From assembly GCA_900551245.1 (NCBI GenBank), contig URVC01000006.1, forward strand, positions 1-64,000: a DNA stretch of 64,000 bases. Direction: 5' to 3'. Shown here piece by piece: positions 16,331-25,500 of this stretch. The position numbers were made by a program, and so were the translations under genes. Each line of letters opens with the position of its first letter. Within the stretch, counting starts at the first letter, position 1. Under the pieces are notes generated by a model. It searched no databases. It saw only the letters and a program-made list of their open reading frames with translations, and had not been told where the DNA came from. Origin of the DNA: an uncultured bacterium. Lineage in GTDB: Bacteria > Verrucomicrobiota > Lentisphaeria > Victivallales > Victivallaceae.

Positions 16331-17560
16331 ATGAATTCCGCCAGAGAAACCGCTGCCAATGCCGAAGCGTTCCGCCGCCTTGTCGAATCGCGCCCCGTCC
16401 TGACCGGGATGGCCCGCGCCGGCGAGGTGATTCCGGGAATGAAGCCCAACACGGTCCTGCATTCCGGGCCGGAGATCGAATTCTCCGCCATGCGCGGTGC
16501 GCACCGGCAGGGCATCGTGGGCGCCCTCCTCTTCGAGGGAATCGCCCGCGATGAAACGGAGGCCGTCGGCATGATCGAGGCTGGAGAAATCGAAATCCGC
16601 GCCGCGAACGACTTCAACTCCGGCGCCCCCGGCAGCGGCATCACGTCCAGCTCGATGGCGGTGCTGGTCGTCGAGGAGAAAACAAGCGGAATCCGCGCCT
16701 TCGCCCCTCCGATCGAGGGCGTACAGGGCGGCGGTCTCGGCGGCTGGGGCGTCTGCAATCCAGCCATCCGGGAGAATCTCCGGAGCATCGCCGGCGTCAT
16801 CGCACCCCTTTTCTCCCGCGTGCTCGCCTCCTGCGGCGGCATCGACGTCAAGGCGCTCTTCGCCGAAGGGGTGACCATGGGGGATGAGGAACACACCCGG
16901 CAGGTCGCCACCGACGCCCTCTTTTTCGCCCAAATGGCGGCGGCCTCCGCTTCCGCCGGACTGACCGCGGAGGAGCGCTGCACTCTGCTCGACTACCTCG
17001 GCAGCTGCCGGAGATTCGTCCACCACATCGGCTGTGCAACGGCGGTGGCCGCCCTCAAAAGCGCCGCCCATGTGGAGCACTCCACGATGGTGACCGCGAT
17101 GGGGGGCAACGGCGTCGAATTCGGAATCAAACTCTCCGGCCGCGGCGAGCAGTGGTTCACCGCCCCCTCCCCCACCTTCACCGGGCGGTACTTCTCGCCG
17201 GAATACAGCGACCGCGACTCCTCGCCGTGGCTCGGCGACAGCAGCAACGTCGAAGCGTTCGGGCTGGGCGGCATGGCGGCGGGCGCGGCTCCGATTCTGA
17301 TCCGGAGCCGGGGCGGCGACGTCGCGACGGGCGCGGCGCAGACCGCGGAGATGGCGAAGATCTGCCTCGGAGAAAATCCGCAGTTCATCATTCCCATGCT
17401 GGACGGCCGCCGCGTCCCCTGCGGCATCGATGCGCGCAAGGTGCTCGAAACCGGCATCCTGCCGATGATGCACGGCGGCATCCTCTCCCGCGAAGGGGGC
17501 CAGATCGGCGTGGGATACGCCAGAACTCCGCTGGAGTGTTTCCGCCGCGCGCTGAATTGA
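16331..17560 (+). CDS. DUF1116 family protein (YlbE/AllG-like)
   Basis: 409 residues from the ATG at 16331. An open frame upstream back to 15569 is only a shadow of the MBL gene. Conserved-looking blocks are VIPGMKPNTVLHSGPEIEF, FNSGAPGSGITSSSMAV, AMGGNGVEFGIKLSG and GARTPLE-type Gly-rich loops. DUF1116 proteins accompany FdrA and carbamate kinase in purine or oxamate metabolism (YlbE is now called AllG), but none of those partners is present here. Instead it shares a promoter region with a sugar-acid operon and is followed by a PfkB kinase. Its job in this locus is unknown. Family assignment is by recognition of these blocks. Confidence 0.7.
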   Translation: MNSARETAANAEAFRRLVESRPVLTGMARAGEVIPGMKPNTVLHSGPEIEFSAMRGAHRQGIVGALLFEGIARDETEAVGMIEAGEIEIRAANDFNSGAPGSGITSSSMAVLVVEEKTSGIRAFAPPIEGVQGGGLGGWGVCNPAIRENLRSIAGVIAPLFSRVLASCGGIDVKALFAEGVTMGDEEHTRQVATDALFFAQMAAASASAGLTAEERCTLLDYLGSCRRFVHHIGCATAVAALKSAAHVEHSTMVTAMGGNGVEFGIKLSGRGEQWFTAPSPTFTGRYFSPEYSDRDSSPWLGDSSNVEAFGLGGMAAGAAPILIRSRGGDVATGAAQTAEMAKICLGENPQFIIPMLDGRRVPCGIDARKVLETGILPMMHGGILSREGGQIGVGYARTPLECFRRALN

Positions 17561-17571
17561 CCGACAAAAAG

Positions 17572-17599
17572 TTGCATTTTCTCCGGAGAACGGTATAGT
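17572..17599 (+). promoter_or_regulatory. Promoter for the PfkB kinase
   Basis: TTGCAT (17572-17577), 16 bp, TATAGT (17594-17599), 30 bp upstream of the kinase start. It lets the kinase be expressed apart from the DUF1116 gene. Confidence 0.6.
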
Positions 17600-17629
17600 A
17601 AATAAAAACACAATCTACGGAGAAAAACC

Positions 17630-18514
17630 ATGGCCCGGATCATCACGCTCGGTTCCCTCAATCTGGATTTCACCTATCAGCTGCCCAAACCGCTGGAGGT
17701 CGGGGAAACGCTCTCTTCGCTCTCCTACCGCTGCGGCGCAGGCGGCAAGGGCGCCAACCAGTCGATCGCCGCCGCGCGCGCCGGCGCTGAGGTGTACCAT
17801 GCCGGGAGAATCGGCCACGACGGCGCCCTGCTCCGCCGCACGCTCGCGGATTCCGGCGTCAAGCTCGACTTCCTCGAGGAGGTCGAAACACCGACCGGGC
17901 ACGCCGTGGTGCTGATCAATGACGCGGGGGATAATTCGATCGTCCTCTACGGCGGCGCCAACCGGACGATCGACGAAACCTTCATCGACCGGGTGACCTC
18001 CGCCGCAAACCCGGGGGATATCCTCCTGCTGCAGAATGAGGTCACCTGCATCAGTCACGCGATGGAAGCGGGCAGAAAGGCCGGAATGCGGGTCGCCTTC
18101 AACTTCGCGCCGTTCGATCCGAAACTCGCGCCGGAACTGCCGCTTTCGCTGTGCGACTTCCTCTTCCTCAACCGGATCGAAGCGGGAGGCATCGCCGGGA
18201 AAAGCGATGTGGAGGAGATTCTCGAGACCCTCTCCCGCCGCTTCCCCGAAACCGAACTCGTGCTCACCCTCGGCCCGGAAGGCGCCGTCGCGCTCACGCC
18301 AGCCGGAGAGCGGTTCCACGCCGACTCCCCCCGCGTCGAGGTGGTCGAAACCACTGCGGCGGGCGACACCTTCATCGGCTACTATCTCGCCGCCGTTCTC
18401 GACGGGTTCGACACCGGCAGAGCGCTGGAACGGGCCTGCCGCGCCGCCGCGCTCTGCTGTTCGCGGGCCGGCGCGGCGGAATCGATTCCCACCCGCGCCG
18501 AACTCGACCGTTGA
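17630..18514 (+). CDS. PfkB-family carbohydrate kinase (ribokinase-like)
   Basis: 294 residues. N-terminal GSLNLDFTYQ and the glycine-rich substrate motif GAGGKGANQSIAAARAGA match ribokinase. The C-terminal catalytic loop is TTAAGDTFIGYY, with the base Asp in AGDTF. It phosphorylates a sugar or sugar acid with ATP. In this locus a keto-deoxy sugar acid or a pentose is the plausible substrate. A second PfkB kinase at 49.1 kb looks like the dedicated KDG kinase, so the two probably differ in substrate. It converges on hydF with a gap of 7 bp. Confidence 0.88.
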   Translation: MARIITLGSLNLDFTYQLPKPLEVGETLSSLSYRCGAGGKGANQSIAAARAGAEVYHAGRIGHDGALLRRTLADSGVKLDFLEEVETPTGHAVVLINDAGDNSIVLYGGANRTIDETFIDRVTSAANPGDILLLQNEVTCISHAMEAGRKAGMRVAFNFAPFDPKLAPELPLSLCDFLFLNRIEAGGIAGKSDVEEILETLSRRFPETELVLTLGPEGAVALTPAGERFHADSPRVEVVETTAAGDTFIGYYLAAVLDGFDTGRALERACRAAALCCSRAGAAESIPTRAELDR

Positions 18515-18521
18515 ATGAGGA

Positions 18522-19787
18522 TTACCGGCGGGCCGCCTCCACGGCCTGCCGCGCTTCGCGGAACGCCGCCAGCGCCTCGGGGAACGGCGTGAGCACCCGC
18601 TCCAGCACCCCCTGGACGAACGAGATGCACATACCGTAGTTGGTCACCGGCACCCCGGCACGCGCCGCCGCCTGAATCCGCGAAAGCACCTCCCGGCGGT
18701 TGAGCATACAGCCGCCGCAGTGGATGACCAGCTTGTATTCGGAGAGATTCTCCGGGTAATCCCGCCCGGCGCTCACATCGACCTGCAGTCCCTCCCCGGC
18801 GTAACGGCGCAGCCAGCGGGGAATCTTCACCCGCCCGATGTCATCCGAAACCGCGTGGTGCGAACACGCTTCCGCAATCAGCACCTTGTCGGTCGGTTTG
18901 AGTGCCGCGATGGCCGCCGCGCCGCGCGCCATCAGAATCATATCGCCCTTCAGGCGGGCGAACAGAATCGAAAAGGTGGTACAGGGAACCTCCGGGGGCG
19001 TATCCGCCACCATTTTATCCACCACCTGCGAGTCGCAGACCGCGAGGTCCGGCGGCGTCTTCAGCCGGGCGAGCATCGCCGGGTATTCCCGCTCCTTGAC
19101 CACCAGCGCCGCGGTGTCCGCGTCGAGCGCGTCGCGGATCGTCTGCACCTGCGGCAGAATCAGCCGCCCCTTCGGCGCCTCCAGATCGATCGGCACGATG
19201 AGCGCGGCCAGTCCTCCCGGCGGCAGCAGGTCGCCGATCAGCGGCGGAACCGCGAGAAAATCCTCCGGACAGCAGTCGATCAGAGCACGTTTGAAATCGG
19301 CCACACACGCTTCACGCCGCGCTGGAGAGAGATTGTCCGCCACCGCCACCGAGGAGATTCCCTTCTCATGCAGCAGCTTCAGGAAGGCGGCATCCGGCGC
19401 GCGCAAATCGGCTTTGCCGACGACGGCGACGACCGGAATTTTCCGTTCCTTCGCCTCGGAGAGAATCCGCTCCTCGGGCGCGCCCCACACGCCTGCCTCG
19501 CAAAGAATCACCACGATGTCGGCCCGGGTGAACACCCGCATGGTCCGTTTGATCCGTTCCGCGCCGAGCTCGCTGGTGTCGTCGATTCCGGCGGTGTCGA
19601 GAAAGACCACCGGCCCGAGCGGCAGAAGCTCCATCGTCTTCTCCACCACGTCGGTGGTGGTGCCGGGAATCGGTGAAGTGATGGCGGCCTGCTGGCCGGA
19701 GATCATATTGAGAAAGCTGGATTTTCCGACATTGGTGCGGCCGAAGAGAGCGATATGCAACCGCATTGACTTGGGTACGGTTTCCAT
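18522..19787 (-). CDS. hydF: [FeFe]-hydrogenase H-cluster maturation GTPase HydF
   Basis: 421 residues. Scaffold GTPase on which the di-iron site of [FeFe]-hydrogenase is built before transfer to HydA. GTPase motifs: GRTNVGKSS (P-loop), PGTTTD (switch I), LDTAGIDD and VGKADL. The cluster-binding cysteines lie in EACSHH and HCGGCM near the C-terminus, as in known HydF. The start has AAGGAG upstream. HydE, HydG and HydA are not in the window. Its presence implies a fermentative, hydrogen-producing anaerobe. Confidence 0.95.
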   Translation of the reverse strand: METVPKSMRLHIALFGRTNVGKSSFLNMISGQQAAITSPIPGTTTDVVEKTMELLPLGPVVFLDTAGIDDTSELGAERIKRTMRVFTRADIVVILCEAGVWGAPEERILSEAKERKIPVVAVVGKADLRAPDAAFLKLLHEKGISSVAVADNLSPARREACVADFKRALIDCCPEDFLAVPPLIGDLLPPGGLAALIVPIDLEAPKGRLILPQVQTIRDALDADTAALVVKEREYPAMLARLKTPPDLAVCDSQVVDKMVADTPPEVPCTTFSILFARLKGDMILMARGAAAIAALKPTDKVLIAEACSHHAVSDDIGRVKIPRWLRRYAGEGLQVDVSAGRDYPENLSEYKLVIHCGGCMLNRREVLSRIQAAARAGVPVTNYGMCISFVQGVLERVLTPFPEALAAFREARQAVEAARR

Positions 19788-19854
19788 GATTTTGACTCCT
19801 TATATTTCAGGGAGAATCAGCCGCGGCGGCACATTCCGCCGCACGACCTCTCCG

Positions 19855-20571
19855 TTATTTGCGGACAACCGCGTCCCGGAGCCGCCGGAACCTCCGGCGC
19901 CAAACCGCCTGCTCCCGGCGCGAAAGGATCAGGAAAAAGACCGCCGCAATCCCCGCCGGGACCACCAGAAAAACAGTACGGTCGAATTCGCGCAGCAGAT
20001 ATGCTCCGCCCGCGGCTCCGGCGATAAAACAGAGAATGACACCGTAATAGTGCAGCGCCTTGTGAAGTTCTCCCCGGTCCCGTTCGAACACCGAGCGGAA
20101 CAGGGCATCGGTGCCGCTGCGCAGATTCCCGGTGCACATGGTTGAAGCGAACGGCAGCCCCCGCACCCGCCGGAAGGTCTGCACCTGCATCGCGCAGACG
20201 AACGAGATCACCCCGTTCACCAGAAAATCGAATTTTCCCTCCGGAATGAAGCAGACCGGAACAAGACAGAGAAACTCCAGCAGAATCACCGTCTGATGCC
20301 ATGAGAACCGCCGCGCCGCCGGAAGGCTTCGATGGATCAGGTCTGCGACAAAGATACCGAACGCGTAACAGAGAATGGCGAGCAGGTACCTCGAACATTC
20401 AGCCCAGTGCAGGTTGGAGAGGTGAAAACCGAACAGCACCATGTTGCCGGTCACCGCGTTGGCGAAGACCCGCCCCCGGCAGAGGTAGGTGTAGATATCC
20501 AGAAAGCCGCCGGCGATGCTTAAAACGCAGGCCGCGGTCAATCGTTCCGCATTTGACGAAGTATTCTCCAT
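19855..20571 (-). CDS. DUF1275 (YoaK-type) membrane protein
   Basis: 238 residues from the ATG at 20571. About six hydrophobic helices with the family pattern SIAGGFLDIYTYL, FANAVTGNMVLFGF and ASTMCTGNLRSGTDAL, in which the TGNM and TGNL turns repeat. The two halves look like a duplicated three-helix unit. Molecular function is not established for the family. The C-terminal tail is very basic. It diverges from the LacI-type regulator gene. Confidence 0.85.
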   Translation of the reverse strand: MENTSSNAERLTAACVLSIAGGFLDIYTYLCRGRVFANAVTGNMVLFGFHLSNLHWAECSRYLLAILCYAFGIFVADLIHRSLPAARRFSWHQTVILLEFLCLVPVCFIPEGKFDFLVNGVISFVCAMQVQTFRRVRGLPFASTMCTGNLRSGTDALFRSVFERDRGELHKALHYYGVILCFIAGAAGGAYLLREFDRTVFLVVPAGIAAVFFLILSRREQAVWRRRFRRLRDAVVRK

Positions 20572-20690
20572 GATTCCGAACGCTCCTGCATTTGGATAAA
20601 ATACACCCTCGCAGGGCAAAGTTCAATCAGACAACAGAACTTTCTCCACCATCAACACCACATTTTTTCAGAAAAAAATCGTGTCTCCTC

Positions 20691-20736
20691 TTGACACATT
20701 TTCTTTTTTATCGTATAATTAATACGGATAAGCAAA
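20691..20736 (+). promoter_or_regulatory. Promoter and candidate operator of the LacI-type regulator
   Basis: TTGACA (20691-20696), 17 bp, TATAAT (20714-20719). An inverted repeat CGTAT-AATTA-ATACG covers the -10, and ATACGGATAAGCAAA follows at 20722-20736. That 15-mer recurs exactly at 21745-21759, before the prepilin gene, so autoregulation together with control of the downstream genes is likely. Confidence 0.75.
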
Positions 20737-20753
20737 CAAGGACAGAGCGATAC

Positions 20754-21728
20754 ATGACACAACGGGAGCTGGCAAAAACCCTCAACATCACCCAGGCGGC
20801 AGTGTCGATGGCGCTGAAGGGATCGCCGCGAATTTCGCCGGAAGTGCGGGAATCCGTGCGGAAGCTGGCGGAAAATTCGGGGTACCGGCTGAATCTGGCC
20901 GGGCAGATGTTGCGGCGGAACCGTTCCAACGTCATCGGAACCATTTTTCCCCGGCTGACCAACCTCTACTATGCGGAACTGTTTCAGGAGATCCAGCAGC
21001 AGCTTCAGCCGCATGGTTACATCCTCTCGCTCACTCCGGCGGAAACCGCGGAAGAACTGCATCGCGCCGTGGCCAATTTGCAGCAAATGCATGTCGCAGG
21101 CGTAATCAGCAGTGCCTATCAGACAGAACCGCTCCTCCCGCTCAAGGAAGCCGGCATCGCCCTGGTGCTCTGCGGCGGTTACAAACGGGTGGAAATCGGC
21201 GCCAGTCAGATCCTGCCCGACTATCATCAACCGATTCTTATGCTGACGCGCCGCCTGATTGCCGATGGGCGCCGTCACATCGCCTTCTTCGGCGCCGACA
21301 TTCCGGAGGAACAGCGTTACAACGCCTATCTCACCGTCCTGCAGGAAGCAGGGCTGACACCATTGCCGATTTTTCTGCCCCGTTCTACAGCCTCTGGATA
21401 CATGGATTCCGCATTCGATGCGGTGCGGCACCACCTTCTGGAACACCCGGAAACCGATGCAATCATCGCGCACCACGACGAGCTTGCGCTGGTGGCACGG
21501 CGCGCCATCCTGCAGACCGGCCGCGCCATTCCGCAGGAGGTCGCTCTCACCGGGTTCGACAACATTTCCATCGGCAGATACGTCACCCCCTCGCTGACCA
21601 CGGTGGAACAACCGCAGAAACAGATTGCCCGCTCGATTATTCACGAACTGCTGGAATCCATGAAGGATCCCGGTCACCGGGAGTTCATCTCCATTCCATG
21701 CCGCCTGGTCATCCGCGAATCCATTTAA
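20754..21728 (+). CDS. LacI-family transcriptional regulator
   Basis: 324 residues. The start at 20754 lies 34 bp after the -10 box; the longer upstream frame would begin before the promoter. Residues 1-50 are the LacI DNA-binding domain (TQRELAKTLNITQAAVSMAL, then a hinge at SGYRLNLAGQML). The remainder is a periplasmic-binding-protein-like sensor domain (VIGTIFPRL, HVAGVISSAY, VALTGFDNISIGRYVTPSLT). LacI repressors of this type sense sugars. It is followed by a prepilin-like gene and a large glycoside hydrolase, likely its targets. Confidence 0.92.
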   Translation: MTQRELAKTLNITQAAVSMALKGSPRISPEVRESVRKLAENSGYRLNLAGQMLRRNRSNVIGTIFPRLTNLYYAELFQEIQQQLQPHGYILSLTPAETAEELHRAVANLQQMHVAGVISSAYQTEPLLPLKEAGIALVLCGGYKRVEIGASQILPDYHQPILMLTRRLIADGRRHIAFFGADIPEEQRYNAYLTVLQEAGLTPLPIFLPRSTASGYMDSAFDAVRHHLLEHPETDAIIAHHDELALVARRAILQTGRAIPQEVALTGFDNISIGRYVTPSLTTVEQPQKQIARSIIHELLESMKDPGHREFISIPCRLVIRESI

Positions 21729-21744
21729 ATTTTGTATTTTATTT

Positions 21745-21759
21745 ATACGGATAAGCAAA
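21745..21759 (+). repeat. Second copy of the 15-bp candidate operator
   Basis: ATACGGATAAGCAAA, identical to 20722-20736, placed 41 bp upstream of the prepilin start inside an AT-rich stretch. No clear -35/-10 pair accompanies it. Confidence 0.6.
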
Positions 21760-21799
21760 AATGAAGATCCAACAATTCACCAACACAAAGGAGGCCACC

Positions 21800-22531
21800 A
21801 TGCAGTCAGAAAGAAGAAGATTTTTTACGCTGATCGAACTCCTCATCGTAATCGCGATTATCGCGATTCTGGCAGCGATGCTGCTGCCGGCGCTGAACAA
21901 GGCGCGGGAACGGGCGCGCGGCGCCGCCTGTGCCTCGAACTTGAAACAGCTCACTACCCATCTGCAACTGTACCTTGCCGACTATCGAGATGACTTCTGT
22001 TTTCTAGAGGAAAACAGCTCCTACCAGAGCATTCATGGCTGGAGCTATTATCTGAACGGGAAAAGAGTTGAACTGGAAAACAAAACCTATTTCTGCCCCT
22101 CTCTCGCCAGAATACCGGATGAATACAATCCGACAAACTACACATATGGATTCGCGTTTTCCAGCAACAACAATCAGTACCTCATGCCGTATCAGTGGAC
22201 AAGTCTCCTCATCGGCTCCAGCCGCTTCCGGGTCCTTCACGGCAGAAAGATCAAAATTCCGGGGCGAACCATTATTTTTTCAGATTCCCGCAAAACAAAT
22301 TCCGAATATGGCGGACTTTACCTGCAATATCACTCCGGATTGAGCTACGGTTTTGCCAACAACCACGGTCAGACCGGAAACATCGCCTACTTTGACGGCC
22401 ATGTCGCCTCATCCACCCCGCGCGAATACGGCGATCATGTCATTCAATTCTACAAAGACGCCACCAACGCGACAGTGACCGAGGTCTTTTATGTAAATCC
22501 GGTCGGATTTGCCGCCAAAGCGAACAACTGA
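21800..22531 (+). CDS. Type II secretion/prepilin-like protein with N-terminal methylation motif
   Basis: 243 residues. The start at 21800 is fixed by AAAGGAGG eight bases upstream. A short basic leader (ERRRF) is followed by the class III signal FTLIELLIVIAIIAILAAM, with the cleavage-site Phe and Glu+5, then LLPALNKARERA. The C-terminal half ends with the pattern NIAYFDGHV common in these Lentisphaerae and Planctomycetes proteins. Such proteins are exported by pseudopilin machinery. One sits next to each polysaccharide-degradation gene here, so a role in surface capture or export of the enzyme is possible but unproven. Confidence 0.85.
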   Translation: MQSERRRFFTLIELLIVIAIIAILAAMLLPALNKARERARGAACASNLKQLTTHLQLYLADYRDDFCFLEENSSYQSIHGWSYYLNGKRVELENKTYFCPSLARIPDEYNPTNYTYGFAFSSNNNQYLMPYQWTSLLIGSSRFRVLHGRKIKIPGRTIIFSDSRKTNSEYGGLYLQYHSGLSYGFANNHGQTGNIAYFDGHVASSTPREYGDHVIQFYKDATNATVTEVFYVNPVGFAAKANN

Positions 22532-22544
22532 GGGAGACGTGCCC

Positions 22545-25500
22545 ATGAAAAAAACAGTTGTCGTACTCCTCGCGGCAGTCGGGCTGTTCTGTTCCGCCGG
22601 AACCGCCCGGATCGATCTCATCTCCGGGAACGCCGGACTTCGCGCAATCTCCACCGCCCCCGGCGTCTCCGGAAAAAACATGAACTGGCTGCCTCCGGAA
22701 AAGGCAAAGCGGATGCTCTACTTCCAGCAACGCAACAACTGCGACGAATGGTCAACCATGAAGTTCTCCTTCGTCGCCGACCGCGACGCCACGGTACGGA
22801 TCACCCTTCGCGGCCCCTATCGGGTCACACCGCAGAAGAAACGGCTGCCCGCCGCCGTTTTCTACGATGAACTCCGCATCGATGACAAGTCCGCGCCGAA
22901 CGGCGGCTTCGAACCCGGAGAAAACGCCGGGCGCCGCTGGAACCATCTCATTGCCGACCGCGGCCTGGCGGCGTCCGGCAATGGGGTCCTGCGAGTGACG
23001 CACGACGATCCGGAATCCTTCTCTCTGCGGGTCAAGGCGGGGAAACCGGTTCAAATCGAAGTGCTCCACCGGGATGCCGGTTTGCTCGAACCCGGTCCTG
23101 ACGTGACGCCGCTTCCGCTGGGGAAATGGGCGAACCGCGCCTTCGCCGACCAGACCGCAGGAGACGGCAGGGGCGGCTGGAGCGATCAGGGGGAACAGAG
23201 CCTGCGCGGAATCGTTCCGCAACGCTCTTACGGCGGCATGGAGTTCGCGATTCCCGCCTCCGGCAACGCCGTCGTCACGATGGATTCTCCGCACGACCGG
23301 ACCGGAGTGAAAAGCTTCACTCTCACCCTGGAGAGCCCGCAAAAACACGCCTTTCTCTATCTGCTTCACGCCGCCGCCTGGGTCGCCACGGTTCCCGGGG
23401 AAAAACTCGGCAATGTTACCGTGCAGTATGTGGATGGCTCCGAGAGCCGTTTCTCCGTGGAAAACGGCAGAAACATCTGCGACTGGTGGTTCCTGACGGC
23501 GCTTCCCCATGCCAAAGCGGTTTACCGGCAGAACCGGGAAGAAGGACGAGGCGGCTTCCTGCTGACCCGGTTTCCGCTTGCACAAAAAGAGGTGAAACAG
23601 GTTCGCTTCGATACACAGGGGAAAGGGATCTGGCTGATCGTCGGCGCCTCGCTCTCCAGCCGTGACGTTCCGGTACAGACGAAACAGAAAGAGTACCGTT
23701 TCACCGCGCCACGTTGGAAACAGGCGGATATGCAACAGCTCGACATCATCGCAGGATCCGCGCTCGATCTGAGCGGGAGGAAACGCTTCTCACCCGAAAA
23801 GGACGGCGCCATGCAGATCACCAGGGACGGAGCGGTCACCTTCCGGACACAGGAAGGCAGACCGGTTCGTCTGATCGGCTTCAATGCCTTCCCCAGCCTC
23901 TACCGGATGAAGGGGAAAACCAGAGAGGAAGTCCACCGGACGATCGACCGCTGTCTGGAACAGGCAAAACGGATGGGGTACGACTACTTCCGCACCAATT
24001 TTCTCCTCGACCGCGATCCGTTTCAAGGGGCGACGGCGGACTTTGAATTCCAGCCCGAGTATCTCGACCGCCTCGACTATCTGGTCGCCGCCTGCCGCCG
24101 ATACGGGCTCTACATCTACGGAACCACCGCGAGCTACCAGCTGGGGCGGAAGGCGTGGAACACCCCTTTCCAGCAACGCGCTGTACTCAAGAATGAAACC
24201 CTGTTCGGAGTGCCGGAACGCCGGGCGGAATGGAAGAAGCTCATCGTGAAACTTCTAACCCATGTGAACCCGTACACCGGGCTTGCGTACAAAGACGATC
24301 CGGCCTTTCTCTGCTTCGAATTCTACAACGAACAGGAGATCAGTCTGCAAAGTCTGCTCCGCGCTCCGGAGAGTTTCCCTGTCTCTACTTTATCCTTCAT
24401 CAACGCGAAATTCATCCGTTTTCTGGAGGAGAAATACAAAACACCGCAACAGCTCTCCCGGTGCTGGGGGACGCCGGTCGGAAATTTTTCAGAGGTGAAA
24501 TTCCACTCCGGCAAGTTCATCGGCAACCGGGCCTTCGCCGGCGACTGGCAGCTCTTCTGCATGAAGAACGCCGCCGCGTGTCTCGATTTCTTCAACGACG
24601 TCATGCGGGAGATCGGTTGCAACAGATACGTTTCACAGTACAATTTCCTCCCGTCAATCGCTTTTTCCCGGGTGAGGGCGGAGAAAACCCACATCGTTTC
24701 GATGAACACCTACTTCCGCCATCCGTCGAAGATGATGAGCAAAGGTTCCGTCGTCCGGCAGGACAGCTCCCTGAGCAGCAGCGGCGGCGAATATTTCAAA
24801 AAGGCGGCCTCCTGCCGGATCGCCGGAATGCCGCTCTTTGTCTCCGAATACAACCACTGCTACTGGAACCAGTACGAATATGAGGGAGGAATCTTTTTCC
24901 CCGCCTACAGTGCATTGCAGAATTTCGCCGGAATCACCGTGCACCAGAGCCCGGTGATGGAGGAGAACCGGCCGCTCCGGCTGGAAAACTTCCGGGTGGC
25001 GACCAGTCCGACCAAACGGGCGAACGAATTTCTGGCAATGTCGCTCTTCCGCCGCGGTGACGTGCTAAGTTCGCCGCATCGGGTGGAACTGGTCTACCCG
25101 GCGAAATTCTTCCAAGGCGGCATCGCCGGGGCGGGTGCTGTCAACACGGAACAATCCACGCTTGCGTTTCTCACCGGAGTCGCGCTGCGTTTTCCGGAAC
25201 TTCCAGAACGACAGGAGAAGAAAGCGGAACTCTCATTTCAGCCCGAACAATCCGCTGCGATTCACTCCGGGGCATGGTCCAGTTCGATAGAGAACAGCAG
25301 TTCCGGCCGCCTTGCCGACAGCGTCGCGAAGCTTCGGATCGCCGGAATTCTGCCGAAAAACAATCCGACCGATGTCGCGATACAGTACTTTGTCTCCGAC
25401 ACCGGGGAGCTTTCGCTCGACACAAAGGCCCGGCGGCTGAAGGTGGTCACTCCGAAGACGGAAGCGGTAATCCTGAAGCCGGATGATAACAACATTGCAC

